Assembly: GCF_963576615.1 (NCBI RefSeq)
Contig: NC_088712.1
Coordinates: 33,675,155-33,739,154, forward strand
Direction: 5' to 3'
DNA: 64,000 nt
Origin: Watersipora subatra
Taxonomy: Eukaryota > Bryozoa > Gymnolaemata > Cheilostomatida > Watersiporidae
In this document: one piece after another, positions 12,629 to 23,702 of the stretch
Position numbering within the stretch: position 1 is the first letter of the stretch
How the letters are laid out: every line of letters begins with the position of its first letter
Position numbers and translations under genes: made by a program
The notes under the pieces: generated by a model
Told to the model about the DNA's origin: nothing
The model's input: the letters and a program-made list of their open reading frames with translations, nothing else
Database searches by the model: none

Positions 12629-13865
12629 TTAAGCGTAGCACCTGGTGACGCGGCGCCAATTGCACGTACAGTAAATAGGGTCAAATATTAAGGATCCTGG
12701 GCATGTCATCTCATAAACCTTGTTTTGTACAATATGATAATATTCTCGACAACCAGTATTCTCTTTGACTCGGTAATTGTTTCCACTCTCTGCACACTCA
12801 ACGTCGGAAATCGTTTCATGTTTGAGGGGACTTCCGGTAGAGGGTCGTTGGATGTTCTCAGCTTCTTCAATGAGTGGTTTAGTGGTCTGGGCAGATCCGG
12901 GTTTGTCAGAAGTTGTGAATGTAGGAGTCAGCTCCTCGTTAGCATTGTCTGGAGGTCCAACAATATCCGTTGACTGGCCACCGCTGATGGTTGTCTTCGG
13001 TTTTATAGTTTCCTTGTCGGTAGATAAAGCAGTAGCAGGTGTTGTAGAGGCTGTTGTAGAGGCTGTTGTAGAGGCTGTGGAGAGAGAAGCAGTTGTAGAT
13101 TCTGTGACAAAGGTAGGTGAAAACTTGTCGGCATCTGGTGTATCTTCTGGTTTGGTAGCAGATGCAGTTGATGGAGAAGCAGTGGTAGAAGCAGTTGAGG
13201 AAGTTTCTGTCGTAGATGCGGTAGATGAAGAGGCAGTGGTGGATGGTGTAGGTGTCGGTTCAGTTATAGATGCGGTAGATGAAGAGGCGGTAGATGTTAA
13301 AGTTGTTGAGGAAGCAGTAGTAGATGGTTCAGTAGTTGATGGTGTCATTGTCAAGTCATCGGCAGTCGTAGATTTGATAGTTGTTGAATCAGGTGCTGCT
13401 GCTGTATCAATGATAAACGCTGTGGATTCTGTCACAGTAGGCAACTCAATAGGGGTCACTGTTGATGTTGTTGTGGGTGCAGCTGTTGTTGTGGGTGCAG
13501 CTGTTGTTGTGGGTGCAGCTGTTTTTGTAGGTGCAGATGTTGTTGTGGGTGCAGCTGTTGTTGTGGGTGCAGCTGTTGTTGTGGGTGCAGCTGTTGTTGT
13601 GGGTGCAGCTGTTGTTGTGGGCGCTGCCGTTGTGGTGGGCGCAGCTGTTGTTGTGGGCGCAGCTGTTGTTGTAGGCGCAGCTGTTGTTGTGGGTGCAGCT
13701 GTTGTTGTTGTTGTTGATGTGGCTGTTGTTGATGATGTAGAAGCCGTTGTTGACCCAGAAGTTGAAGGAGGTAGAGCGGAGGTTGATTGGAAGTCAGAAT
13801 TAGCTGATAGATAAAAGGGGTTGCAGTCTTTGTAAATAACGGTAAACTCTTCAACAACTGTATAT
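12629..13865 (-). CDS. Gene A exon 3: end of Reeler domain, mucin stalk, chitin-binding domain
   Basis: The acceptor TTTGCAG precedes ATATACAG, and the split codon AG|A gives Arg146. The exon begins with the last Reeler strand (YTVVEEFTVIYKDC, Cys160), continues through the Ser/Thr-rich stalk and ends with the chitin-binding domain. The six cysteines are residues 503, 518, 534, 545, 547 and 555. The stop is TAA at 12631-12629. I saw no clear AATAAA just downstream. Confidence 0.87.
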
Positions 13866-16800
13866 CTGCAAATAATCACAAGATAATTTTGTTACCAATG
13901 AGTTTATTCTTTTTACTAAGTGATATTATTATTATCTTTACTAGGTTATATTATTATTATCTTTACTAGGTTATATTATTATTATCTTTACTAGGTTATA
14001 TTATTATTATCTTTACTAGGTTATATTATTATTATCTTTACTAGGTTATATTATTATTATCTTTACTAGGTTATATTATTATTATCTTTACTAGGTTATA
14101 TTATTATTATCTTTACTAGGTTATATTATTATTATCTTTACTAAGTGATATTATTATTATCTTTACTAAGTGATATTATTATTATCTTTACTAGGTTATA
14201 TTATTGTTATCTTTACTAGGTTATATTATTATTATCTTTACTAGGTTATATTATTATTATCTTTACTAGGTTATATTATTATTATCTTTACTAGGTTATA
14301 TTATTATTATTATCTTTACTAGGTTATATTATTATTATCTTTACTAGGTTATATTATTATTATCTTTACTAGGTTATATTATTATTATCTTTACTAGGTT
14401 ATATTATTATTATTATCTTTACTAAGTGATATTACTATCATCTTCACTAGGTTATATTAGAAAAACCTTTTAGGTTATTAACATTACCATCATCGTTGTT
14501 AGATCAAAACCAATTTTCAAGTATTTGAAACTTTGTGTAAGCTTTTAGTTGTGTTGTTGTTTATGATTTTCGTTGTTTTTCAACCTGGCAGAAGTTTTTC
14601 TATGAAGCTCTTGCCAGAAATACTTTATAGATCGTTTATGACTAATACTTAGCATTGCTAAATTAATGACAGACTGTTCCATAAAACTTGGTGTATTACC
14701 GTATCCTTTGTACACCACAAGATACCAACCTGACAATAACTTCTGTGGTTATATTTAAGTCAGCAGGGGCAGTCCACTGAAATATAACGTATTCTTTAGG
14801 AACGGAGTTGGCATGTCCAACAGATGTACCGCCACAAATTATGCCGACTTCAGCATCGGCTGGTTCAGCCAGAGACACATTCATGGTTCCGATTAAAGTT
14901 CCATCTGGGTGTTGGACAGATACAAGGAAACCTTTGAATGTAATAATCTCAGCAGCGGTGTCATCTTTGAATAGGAGCACTAAAACAGACAAGGAAACTG
15001 TTAACAAGGAATCCAATGATTACTTGTCTCTCGTTATCTCAGTTAGTCACAGTTGACTATCATTACCTTTGACAGCTCTAACTGGATAGGGGACAAATCA
15101 GAGAGCAGATGATTCTGGAACATTGTTACTGATTTTGTGGTCAGCTTTATTTGAAATAAACAATGCCATTCTTTAAGAATGATATATATTAACTTTTCGC
15201 AATTCTTGTGCACTTTTTCCAAAAGTTCAATAATTAGGTCACTATGTTATTTCAAATATGCGCAGGTGAATGAGAGAGATTTCCCCATTGGAATAATAGA
15301 AATAGCTCTGTTGAATTTGTGCATAACAGGTCATCCTTAGAACACTAAAGCAAGCCATAGACTGGCAGTTTTCTCAGAGCCAAAACTTCAAAAAGATCGA
15401 CTGGCTTTTAAGGTTTGTTACGCTTGCAAATGCATCAACTGATTTTTTTGAGGAAGTTACTCTACAGACAGCTGATATCAGCTTGCAAGCTAAAGATAGC
15501 ACTATAAATTTACAATATTCATATTTTGCCGAAAACATGTTTAAAGGGCATATGTTGGAACAATGTTGAAAGATAATATCTTTATGTTGGTTTCAGTTCC
15601 ATCAAATATGGCCTTAATATAAAAATATCAAAGTATGCAGTGCCTTAGCCTCTGATCCCGTCAGTTATTATCCTTAATCATCTCTAAATGTTAGCTGTGA
15701 AAGTTTGTAACCTGTTTGCCGACTCAGCATGATAAATGGAAATTAGTTGCATTTCACACTTCACTCAGCAATTAGGCAAACAGCCTGCAGTTGTATGAGA
15801 ATTGCAAATCTGCAAAGTTAATATTCCTTGTCTAATCCTTGTAGATGTGACTCATAGATGATAGTGGATCAATTGGATCAATTGGATCATGCTATCTGTT
15901 TGTCCCCCAGTCACCAGATGCATGGTTTGCACGCCTGCGTGCTCTGGATTTGACACATTCCTTTGAGTTAAATATACAATAGTTCGCACATTTATTTTCT
16001 CTTAAACATTATTTATAGCGTGTGAAATACATCTATTCAAAGGTTTTGGTAGTTTTCGTTCATTTCATTTTTGCATATTCCTAGCAGAATACCTGTAAAG
16101 TTATTTTAATGTGATGTACCAATAAAACTTTAAAAAATGGCAAGTATGCAAAACTATTCGGGTTTGCAGATGCGCAATAATAATACCCATCGGTGGCCAA
16201 ACAGGTATTTGAAAAATATTACAGCTGCCAGTTAGGAGTGTCGGTGCCAGTGATTAACTATTCACATGGCTTTATTTATCGTTGGCCAATCAGGCATGCT
16301 AACACTTTCACTGGAAGCCAATCATACATTCTCTCGCAAAAGTAACTGTAACAGTCTGGATTGAACATTCGCAGCCAGAACTTTAAAGTGCTAAAAATTA
16401 TCAAAAGACTAACTTGTTGATTTAAAGAGACAAGTTTAATGTAATCAGAAAGTGGTGATATAAATCAAAGTATGGTACATCATTCAGTAGCTGACTGCTT
16501 CAGCCTCTCTGCAGTAAGACAACTTCTATTAATAACATGAAATGTCTTGTTTAATAAAACAAGTTCGAGAAATAATCAAACAGTGTGTACAATGGTTACA
16601 CTTTGTGCCGATGTCCTTATGTTGATGAATAACCAGGCTTAACTATGTGTTCATAACATATTGAACTCTGGCCATAAGGAAACCGGGTTTAACGATCGAG
16701 CTTTACTTAAGGTGATTTAATAAACCAACTGCCTCCGACCCCCGACCCACGGCCCACGCATTAATCAGGCAATAAATAACGGTTAACAGTTTAATCCTAT

Positions 16801-18202
16801 TTATTATCCACAAACTGCCATCTTTCTCCAATTACACTGATAGTTTTCTAGCCATCCTGGTTCTCACTAATCTTGAAATATTCTTGTGGGTCCTTCTAAT
16901 CACGCATAAAACTTATGGCGGCCATTGTCATACTTTCATAGAAATAGTGTGACGAAAAGTTGTTTCAGTAGCGGTATGACAGTTATCTCAAGTCATGTGA
17001 AGCGAGTCAGATGATGACACAATGACAGGGTTTAGTGAACTCCCGAATATTCTTTGTTAAAACGCAAAAAAATTATGGCACACGTTTTCAGCCGCTATTG
17101 CTTAGATGAAAATTCAAGGTTTCTGATTGCATTCATTTTGATGTAAAATAGCTATTGATGATTACAGGTGGGAACTACCTATAATCGATACAGGTCAATA
17201 CACCTCAATACTTGAGGTATCAATACAGGTCAATACACCTCAATACCTGAGGTATCAATACAGGTCAATACACCTCAATACCTGAGGTATCAATACAGGT
17301 CAATACACCTCAATACCTGAGGTATCAATACAGGTCAATACACCTCAATACCTGAGGTATCAATACAGGTCAATACACCTCAATACCTGAGGTATCAATA
17401 CAGGTCAATACACCTCAATACCTGAGGTAATTGAGAAAAAAAAGAGGGTTTGTGAAGAATTAATACTAAAAGGGGGATGCGTAAGCTGAAAGGTTTTCAG
17501 AGTTTTGAAAGTACAGAGTTTATCAGTTAACAAGTCACAGCAACTGCAAAGGGAAATGTGATTGCTTTCCCTAAAGCGATGCAATAAACGACGATGCCTT
17601 TTGGTTTCATTGACATTCACCTTTACATTCTATTTTCATATGCTCATACCTCATACCTCATACCTCATACCTCATACCTCATACCTCATACCTCATACCT
17701 CATACCTCATACCTGCTGCGAAGGAAGAAACTCTCATAATAAAAACGCTTTTATTTTAGAAAATTCGATGAAATCATTTCAGTTAGATTCTTGCAGAACA
17801 ACTTGATGGCAACTCATAACTTTCAAAGAAACAACTGTTTAGTAAAATGTTTTTAGTTCAAAAAATGCACACAAGCATTTCACCCCTCGATAAGCTTGGT
17901 AAGTGATTTAAAATAGTTCACAAAAGACTCTTTGCATAGTGATACAAGTTAAATGGCAAGGGCTGGTTTTGTAGGCTTATCACAGCATTTAGCAAAATAA
18001 AACTTCATATCTTACTGTCTGTTGCTACTCCGGGAATCCAATCTTGGGCATCGATGTAATATGGACATTCTCCAGTTTGAGGATCGACTCCATGCGATGG
18101 CGTTCTCGTGGTGCATGTCTCTGGAGGAGGGCCAGTACTAAAGCCGGCTACCTGATATCCTGTCCCCAACACAGCCACAAAAGCAATAGTCAAGCAATAC
18201 AT
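12629..18202 (-). CDS. Gene A: secreted Reeler / mucin stalk / chitin-binding protein, 3 exons, 557 aa
   Basis: The coding sequence joins 18202-18016, 14979-14730 and 13865-12629 on the minus strand. All introns are GT-AG, and the phases (1, then 2) join without a stop. A signal peptide covers about residues 1-20. Residues 21-167 form a Reeler domain: GPPPETC and a PSHGVDPQTGECPYYI segment, then [17 protein letters not shown] and FQWTAP, ending in VRYTVVEEF. Residues 168-500 are a Thr/Ser/Pro/Ala-rich stalk with APTTTA repeats. Residues 503-557 are a six-cysteine peritrophin-A/CBM14-like domain with [14 protein letters not shown] and CTCNW. Reeler domains occur in extracellular matrix and invertebrate defence proteins, and CBM14 domains bind chitin. 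A secreted chitin-linked matrix or mucus role is therefore inferred, not shown. The start codon is the ATG directly before the hydrophobic segment. Gene B is a tandem paralogue about 12 kb upstream in the same orientation. Confidence 0.85.
13462..13720 (-). repeat. Coding minisatellite of gene A stalk, 18-bp unit
   Basis: About 14 copies of an 18-bp unit encode APTTTA on the minus strand, at roughly residues 195-281. Copies differ mainly at third positions, and a few change residues (SAPT, APTK). The dense Thr and Pro predict an O-glycosylated, extended stalk. Copy number is probably variable. Confidence 0.9.
13914..14440. repeat. 25-bp minisatellite in gene A intron 2
   Basis: About 21 copies of a 25-bp unit containing TTTACTAGGTTATATTATTA fill most of the 864-bp second intron of gene A. 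Some units carry an extra ATT or the variant ACTAAGTGAT. Confidence 0.95.
14730..14979 (-). CDS. Gene A exon 2: core of Reeler domain
   Basis: The acceptor is a pyrimidine-rich tract ending in TTTTAG, followed by TGCTCC. The split codon A|TG makes Met63. The exon carries [17 protein letters not shown], the CGGTSVGHA motif with Cys111, and VIFQWTAPADLNIT, with N-glycosylation sequons at NVS and NIT. The donor after GTCAG is GTTGGT, which is weak but matches the paralogue's GTTAGT at the same place. Read without splicing, the frame continues only 10 more residues. Confidence 0.82.
17180..17430. repeat. 35-bp minisatellite with internal dyad, gene A intron 1
   Basis: About seven nearly identical copies of a 35-bp unit. 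Each contains ACCTCAATACCTGAGGT, a short inverted repeat (ACCTCA/TGAGGT around a 5-base spacer), so the array is a row of small potential hairpins. Confidence 0.93.
17643..17713. repeat. 7-bp tandem array (CTCATAC)n
   Basis: About ten perfect copies of CTCATAC, also in gene A intron 1. Confidence 0.93.
18016..18202 (-). CDS. Gene A exon 1: signal peptide and start of Reeler domain
   Basis: This exon encodes 62 codons plus one base. The ATG is followed by a hydrophobic run (CLTIAFVAVLGTGYQVAG), with likely cleavage before FSTGPP. The donor reads ACA|GTAAGA, a near-perfect consensus. The exon is exactly as long (187 nt) as exon 1 of gene B and about 60% identical to it in protein. Cys30 lies in the ETC motif and Cys46 in GECPYY. 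Confidence 0.85.
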
Positions 18203-18833
18203 GGTGTTTTAATCGGAAAAATTTTGTTGTGTTTCACGGTGATCTTCAGCCTCGTGCTTTCTTCGGCTGCAGGACTATCATGAAATAAATTTCAAGCGTA
18301 TCGCTCTGCTTATTATAACCTCATGGGGCGATATGAAAGTGGTATCCATGGCAACCTGTAATCGTAATTTGTGCAAAATCAGTCAATAGGAGGCACGCGC
18401 TACGAGAAAGAATTGTTTCTGATGTCATTTGAACACACCTGATTTTTGAGATCATCTGCATTTTGTGATATGTCTTTCCTGGTGAGGTCATCAGAGCATA
18501 CAATAGGATAATACATGGATTAGCTTTCATTCTTAGAGATTAACATGAATCAAACTCTGTTTTGTTTGATAAATTATACTCCTAAACACTAAACAGTCAT
18601 TTCTCTTGGTGGTCTCAAGCACCTGTAAGCAGTTGTCTCTTGGTGGTCTCAAGAATATATGAGCGTTTATTTCCTCGGGCTGCTTCCAGCGGACTCAACA
18701 AGTAGTAATTTCTTTTGGTGCTTATAGCAGACTTCAGTAGTTGTCTTTCTTGGTAGTCTCTTTTTACTTTGTACTGAACTATTCTAGTTGAAGCTGCGCT
18801 AAATAGAAGCCAGAACAATACAAATTGTTAAGG
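18203..18833. other. Gene A 5' flank
   Basis: Contains the TATA-like site and a diverged CTTGGTGGTCTCAAG direct repeat near 18600-18750. No other exon. Confidence 0.5.
18306..18322 (-). promoter_or_regulatory. Possible TATA-like element upstream of gene A
   Basis: The minus strand reads GTTATAATAAGC about 110 bases before the gene A ATG, which would give a short 5' untranslated region. In AT-rich DNA this is weak evidence. Confidence 0.2.
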
Positions 18834-19180
18834 CTAACTAGGGGACATGTGTGATGCGTACCGAACTAGGGGACATGTGTCATGTGTACCCAACTATGAG
18901 ACATGTGTGATGCGTACCCAACTAGGGGACATGTGTGATGCGTACCCAACTACAGGACATGTGTGATGCGTACCCAACTAGGGGACATGTGTCATGCGTA
19001 CCCAACTAGGGGACATGCGTCATGTGTACCCAACTATGAGACATGTGTGATGTGTACCCAACTAGGAGACATGTGTCATGCGTACCCAACTAGGGGACAT
19101 GTGTGATGTGTACCTAACTAGGAGACATGTGTGATGTGTACCCAACTATGGGACATGTGTGATGTGTACCCAACTATGGT
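18834..19180. repeat. 28-bp minisatellite
   Basis: About 12 copies of a unit containing GGACATGTGTGATGCGTACC. Copies vary between GCGTACC and GTGTACC and between GGGG, GAGA and CAGG starts. Confidence 0.95.
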
Positions 19181-20941
19181 ATGTGCAGAGAATCGAAAAG
19201 TGCACTAACTACAACCAAGTTACTCTAGCATATACGAGCTACAAATAAACAGATGATTATGATAGAACATGTCTACTGTTCTTACCTTTTACTATTCCTA
19301 CAAAGCTTTTTGTGATTAATTTTACCCATTCTGACTTAAAAGTTAGATCAATTATAAACACCAGTGTGGAGCACATGCTACTGGTTAGCAGCACTTGATA
19401 TACAAAATACCAAAATTTTGACAGCTGTTTAAGATGAAGACCAAGTTCTTACATAGAAAAAAAGCTGTTATCAGGTAGTTCATAGGGTTCATCATAGTTC
19501 ATTCAGGTAGTTCGCTCGATTAGACGAGCCTCACTGACCCATGCAGGTAGGTCATTTCTCTCTTACTATTTTCTTGTCTTTGTCTCATTCCTGTCTTACC
19601 TATCACATTGCAGGTAGTCACAAACACTAATAGTGAAAGTATTAAAATTTGTGAAGGTATGTTAAAATTTAATTAACGTTCGTATCGTTGCACGTGTTTT
19701 TTGCTAGTATGAGAATTGAGCAACATTTTTCTTGTAAAGCTGTAATAGTTTTTCTTGTCAGACTATTTTTACGTTGATATAGCAATTCGTCTAACAAGCT
19801 GCCTCAACTCATGATTTCTGCACTAGTTCTAAACAACAGAAAGTTGATTAAGGAGTCAGAGGTCAAATTAGTAAGTTTAAGTAATGATGCTCTACATCCC
19901 TCAACTCCATGCCATTAACCGTTGATTGGGTGTTTATTAATGGGAGCTTATAATAATCCTAATCAGTATTTAAAATGATATCCAGCCACAGAACAAGATC
20001 CAATATCTGTTGAAACTCGGGAGTTTAATATATTTATAAGCCTATTGAGACCACAGACGGTTTAACGCTGAAGTCTGCAGGCGGATTGTTGGCCTGGGAA
20101 ACAAAATAGCATTTATAATTTATCTTGATCAATGTTGTAGAGCGATTTGAGAGTTTTAACCAGACACAAAAATCTACAAGTTTCGTCTGCTTGTACAGTA
20201 TTCCTTGACATGCTGCTTGCTATCTGTAACTAGCGAAGACTTTACCATATTAATGTAATCACACTAATCATGCCTTTAGAATCTAAACTTTATCTCACCA
20301 AAATCCAGTGATCACCAGGATGTTTATCTAACTCTATAGGGAGTCGACCTATAATTGGAATCATTTTAATGTTCAGCGTTTGACAGACCTTCCCAACCTC
20401 ATTCTCCGTCACAAGCTTGAAGGAGATTTAAAATCAACTCACCTACATTTAATGCGTGTAAATCACAAAAAATCTTACACAAATTTACAAGATATTGACA
20501 AGATAATATATGAAATCGCTATGAGCAATGGCATTAACATGGAGCAATGTTAATTTGGGAGTAAATTGGCTATAGGGTAATCTAACTGAGAAGCAGGGGA
20601 GACAATGCCCAAAATGACATCAAATTCAGTCACTTTATTGCAAGGCTTCACTATTATAATAAGTTTGCGAAAAAGCAAGTGAATTAACATTAACTGTGTT
20701 TAAAGCAGCTGAAAATGTAAGTAGAAACGATGGTAAGTGTTCTTTCAAAATTTTTGTGTTTTCCTACTTACTAACCATATGTTTCTGTCAACAACATGTA
20801 AAATCTTATCTTTCATATGGTGAAAAAACCTAAAAAAGAAAATAAATTTATTGTCAATAATTGAAAAGCATTTTAATAAATTTAAACTGCTTGTTCTTAC
20901 AATATTTTGGGCACATTTTGAAGTCTGTAGATCCATTAAAA
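19181..20941. other. Unassigned intergenic sequence
   Basis: AT-rich. Splice-like signals near 20745-20940 (GTAAGA, CTTTTTTAG, GTAAGT) could not be joined into an open frame. Confidence 0.5.
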
Positions 20942-21555
20942 TCCTGTAGATAAATCCTTAGGTATAATCTTTAGGTATAATCTTTAGGAAAAATCCTTAG
21001 GTATAATCCTTAGGTATAATCCTTAGTTATAATCCTTGGGTATAATCCTTAAGTATAATCCTTAGGTATAATGTTTAGGTATAACCCTTAGGTATAATCT
21101 TTAGGTATAATCCTAAAGTATAATCCTTAGGTATAATCTTTATGTATAATCCTTAGGTATAATCCTTAGGTATAATCCTTAGGTATAATCCTTAGGTATA
21201 ATCGTTAGGTATATTCCTTAGGTATAATCCTTAGGTATAATCCTTAGGTATAATCTTTAGGTATAACCCTTAGGTATAATCTTTAGGTATAATCCTCAAG
21301 TATAATCCTTAGGTATAATCCTTAGGTATAATCCTTGGGTACAATCCTTAGGTATAATCCTTAGTTATAATCCTTAGGTATAATCATTAGGTATAATCTT
21401 TAGGTATAATCTTTAGGTATAACCCTTAGGTATAATCTTTAGGTATAATCTTTAGGTATAATCATTAGGTATAATCTTTAGGTATAATCTTTAGGTATAA
21501 CCCTTAGGTATAATATTTAGGTATAATCCTCAAGTATAATCCTTAGGTATAATCC
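20942..21555. repeat. 13-bp minisatellite
   Basis: About 47 copies of TAATCCTTAGGTA, with CTT/TTT and ACC variants. Confidence 0.96.
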
Positions 21556-21900
21556 ACCAGAAGTAAGATTATACAGACGGCTGGCTGCACTAGATATGAA
21601 CGCTTGCTCTTAGATGTATGTGATTGATTATGGTTTATATCAAAAAGAGACAACTCAGACGTCATATATATGTTGTCCTGTCTGTCTTATGTACTGAAGG
21701 TGATAATTGTTAGTGCAGCACTTGGAGTAATAATCTATAATTACATTATGGATTTAATTCATTCTTTGGCTCAAAACACATTGCTATTAACACAACGTAT
21801 TGTATTGTAAAGTGATTAGTAAAGTGCCAAAAAACCTGATGATTCTTTTAGCAAAACAAACTGATGTACTGATGTAGTACTTGCTGGTATCATTTGAGCA

Positions 21901-22050
21901 TTAGGCATCTTTACATTCAAGTTGTAGAAGTGGAAAAAATTCATCTTCAGTACTGTTAGTTTTATTGTTTGTCAAATAATGGCTGTTAGCTGAAGATAAT
22001 AAAGCTGAAGCCAAGTTTGTAATCCAAAATTTGTCTTCCACTTTCAGTCT
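21901..22050 (-). CDS. Possible terminal exon, unknown product
   Basis: A pyrimidine-rich acceptor (ACTACTTCTTATTTAG) is followed by a frame that reads LKVEDKFWITNLASALLSSA, continues through TEDEFFPLLQLECKDA and ends in TAA. No partner exons could be joined. Chance is possible in AT-rich DNA. Confidence 0.22.
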   Translation of the reverse strand, partial: RLKVEDKFWITNLASALLSSANSHYLTNNKTNSTEDEFFPLLQLECKDA

Positions 22051-22104
22051 AAATAAGAAGTAGTATAATATACAAGTTTTCAGAAAAGAGCTCAAGTCGA
22101 TCAA

Positions 22105-23440
22105 GGAGTGAACGACGTAGGTATATTTGTTTACTCTTGAGAAACTTATAGCCTAGTCTACATGCGCTTCTAAATAATAGGAAGAAGTGATACAGCAATA
22201 TTAAAACCTTCACAAAAGCCAGGCTTCAAAACGGTCTGCTGGTCTAGAACTTTCTAGAACTTTTTCATTTTAAGGTCTCTAACCAATCGCAATACAAAGT
22301 TGGTGTGAACCGTGATTCAGAACATTGTGTAACTCGGAAAGTTGAATACGTAAGATGTTACTCATATGTCACGTTCTATTGACCACCCACACGCCATTAG
22401 TTTACTCATTGCGCGTCAGAAGGCTTCTGTGCCAAGACAATGCTTGATTGTTTTACATAAGATAATCTATGATCCACCACATTTTAGCTTTTGTTTCGAC
22501 AATACCCTAGTGAGTACTATGAATGTCATAGAGGTCAAGTAAACCAGGGACAATACAAGGTCTACTAAACCGCTGAGTAATCTCTATGTTGCCTCAGGTC
22601 TTCATGACCACCCTTTTCTCTAAGGGACCAACAAATAAATGTATTACATCGCCATGGTAACTTTGCTAACAATATCATGACTGAGAATATTAAAATATTA
22701 AAACTGTTTAAAAATTGATAACTAATTTTATTACTTAAACAAACAGCTAACTACTATTTCTACACAAACTCGATCATAAGGAGAGTCCAGTTGAAGCTGA
22801 AATACAAGTCAATGTTCGTAAGCTTCATGTTGAGACCAGCTAAAATTGTACAAATGTGTGTTCTTTTTAAGAAATGTCTGCCATCTTGTTGTTTTCTAGA
22901 ATGTGGCTCAAAGATTCTAACAACAATCTACTTGAGCTCATTTTTTATCTTCCGACATTCAGTTGTTTTAATTTGCGGATTTTTGTAACAGAATGAATGT
23001 TACAAATACAATACACATACTTAGTAAATAGATTGCATCTAATGAATTAGACATTCACTAATCTCTTAAGTTGGCATCTTTACGAGCCCCGTGCTTGAAG
23101 ACAATCCACATCTACCTGTGTCTACATCCAGTTGTGCAGTAGAAATAACCATCAGTGTTTTAAGAAGCATGAATCATCCCTTTTTATTATCTAGATTGAT
23201 AATACCTGGCATGTAATACGGGCTTAACTTTATGAGCTAGGACAATCATGAAAATCGATCCGGTGTGGTTTTAAACACACTTCCCTCCTTGATCTCTTCC
23301 TAAACCTTTATTCTACAATTTTATAGATTTAAAAACGGGCATCTTTAGAAAAGAAACAAAAATATTAATACTGTTCTTTGTGACTATCTGAGTGTAATTG
23401 AAGGCTCTATATTGAAGCTCCCTTTAGTTCTGTTAGTAAA
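22105..23440. other. Unassigned intergenic sequence
   Basis: No supported exon. The frame at 22791-22988 has no coding character. Confidence 0.5.
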
Positions 23441-23441
23441 T

Positions 23442-23702
23442 AAGGGTATTACTATTGCCGTATTACTATAGCTGTATTACTATAGCCGTATTATTATAGC
23501 CGTACTACTATAGCCGTATTACTATAGCCATATTATTATAGCCGTACTACTATTGCCGTATTACTATAGCTGTACTACTATAGCCGTATTACTATAGCCG
23601 TATTACTATAGCTGTATTACTATAGCCGTACTACTATAGCCGTATTACTATAGCCGTATTACTATAGCCATATTATTATAGCCGTATTACTACAGCCATA
23701 TT
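23442..23702. repeat. 14-bp minisatellite
   Basis: About 18 copies of GTATTACTATAGCC with CTACT and TTATT variants. Confidence 0.95.

Larger units (their letters stand above)
14980..18015. other. Gene A intron 1 (3036 bp)
   Basis: Apart from two tandem arrays at 17180-17430 and 17643-17713, this intron is single-copy AT-rich DNA with no exon I could support. Confidence 0.6.

Noticed and set aside
12777-13814. 345-codon plus-strand frame
   Set aside because: Antisense of gene A exon 3.
20745-20941. Two small minus-strand exon-like pieces
   Set aside because: The only open frame of the second piece cannot be joined to the first without a stop.
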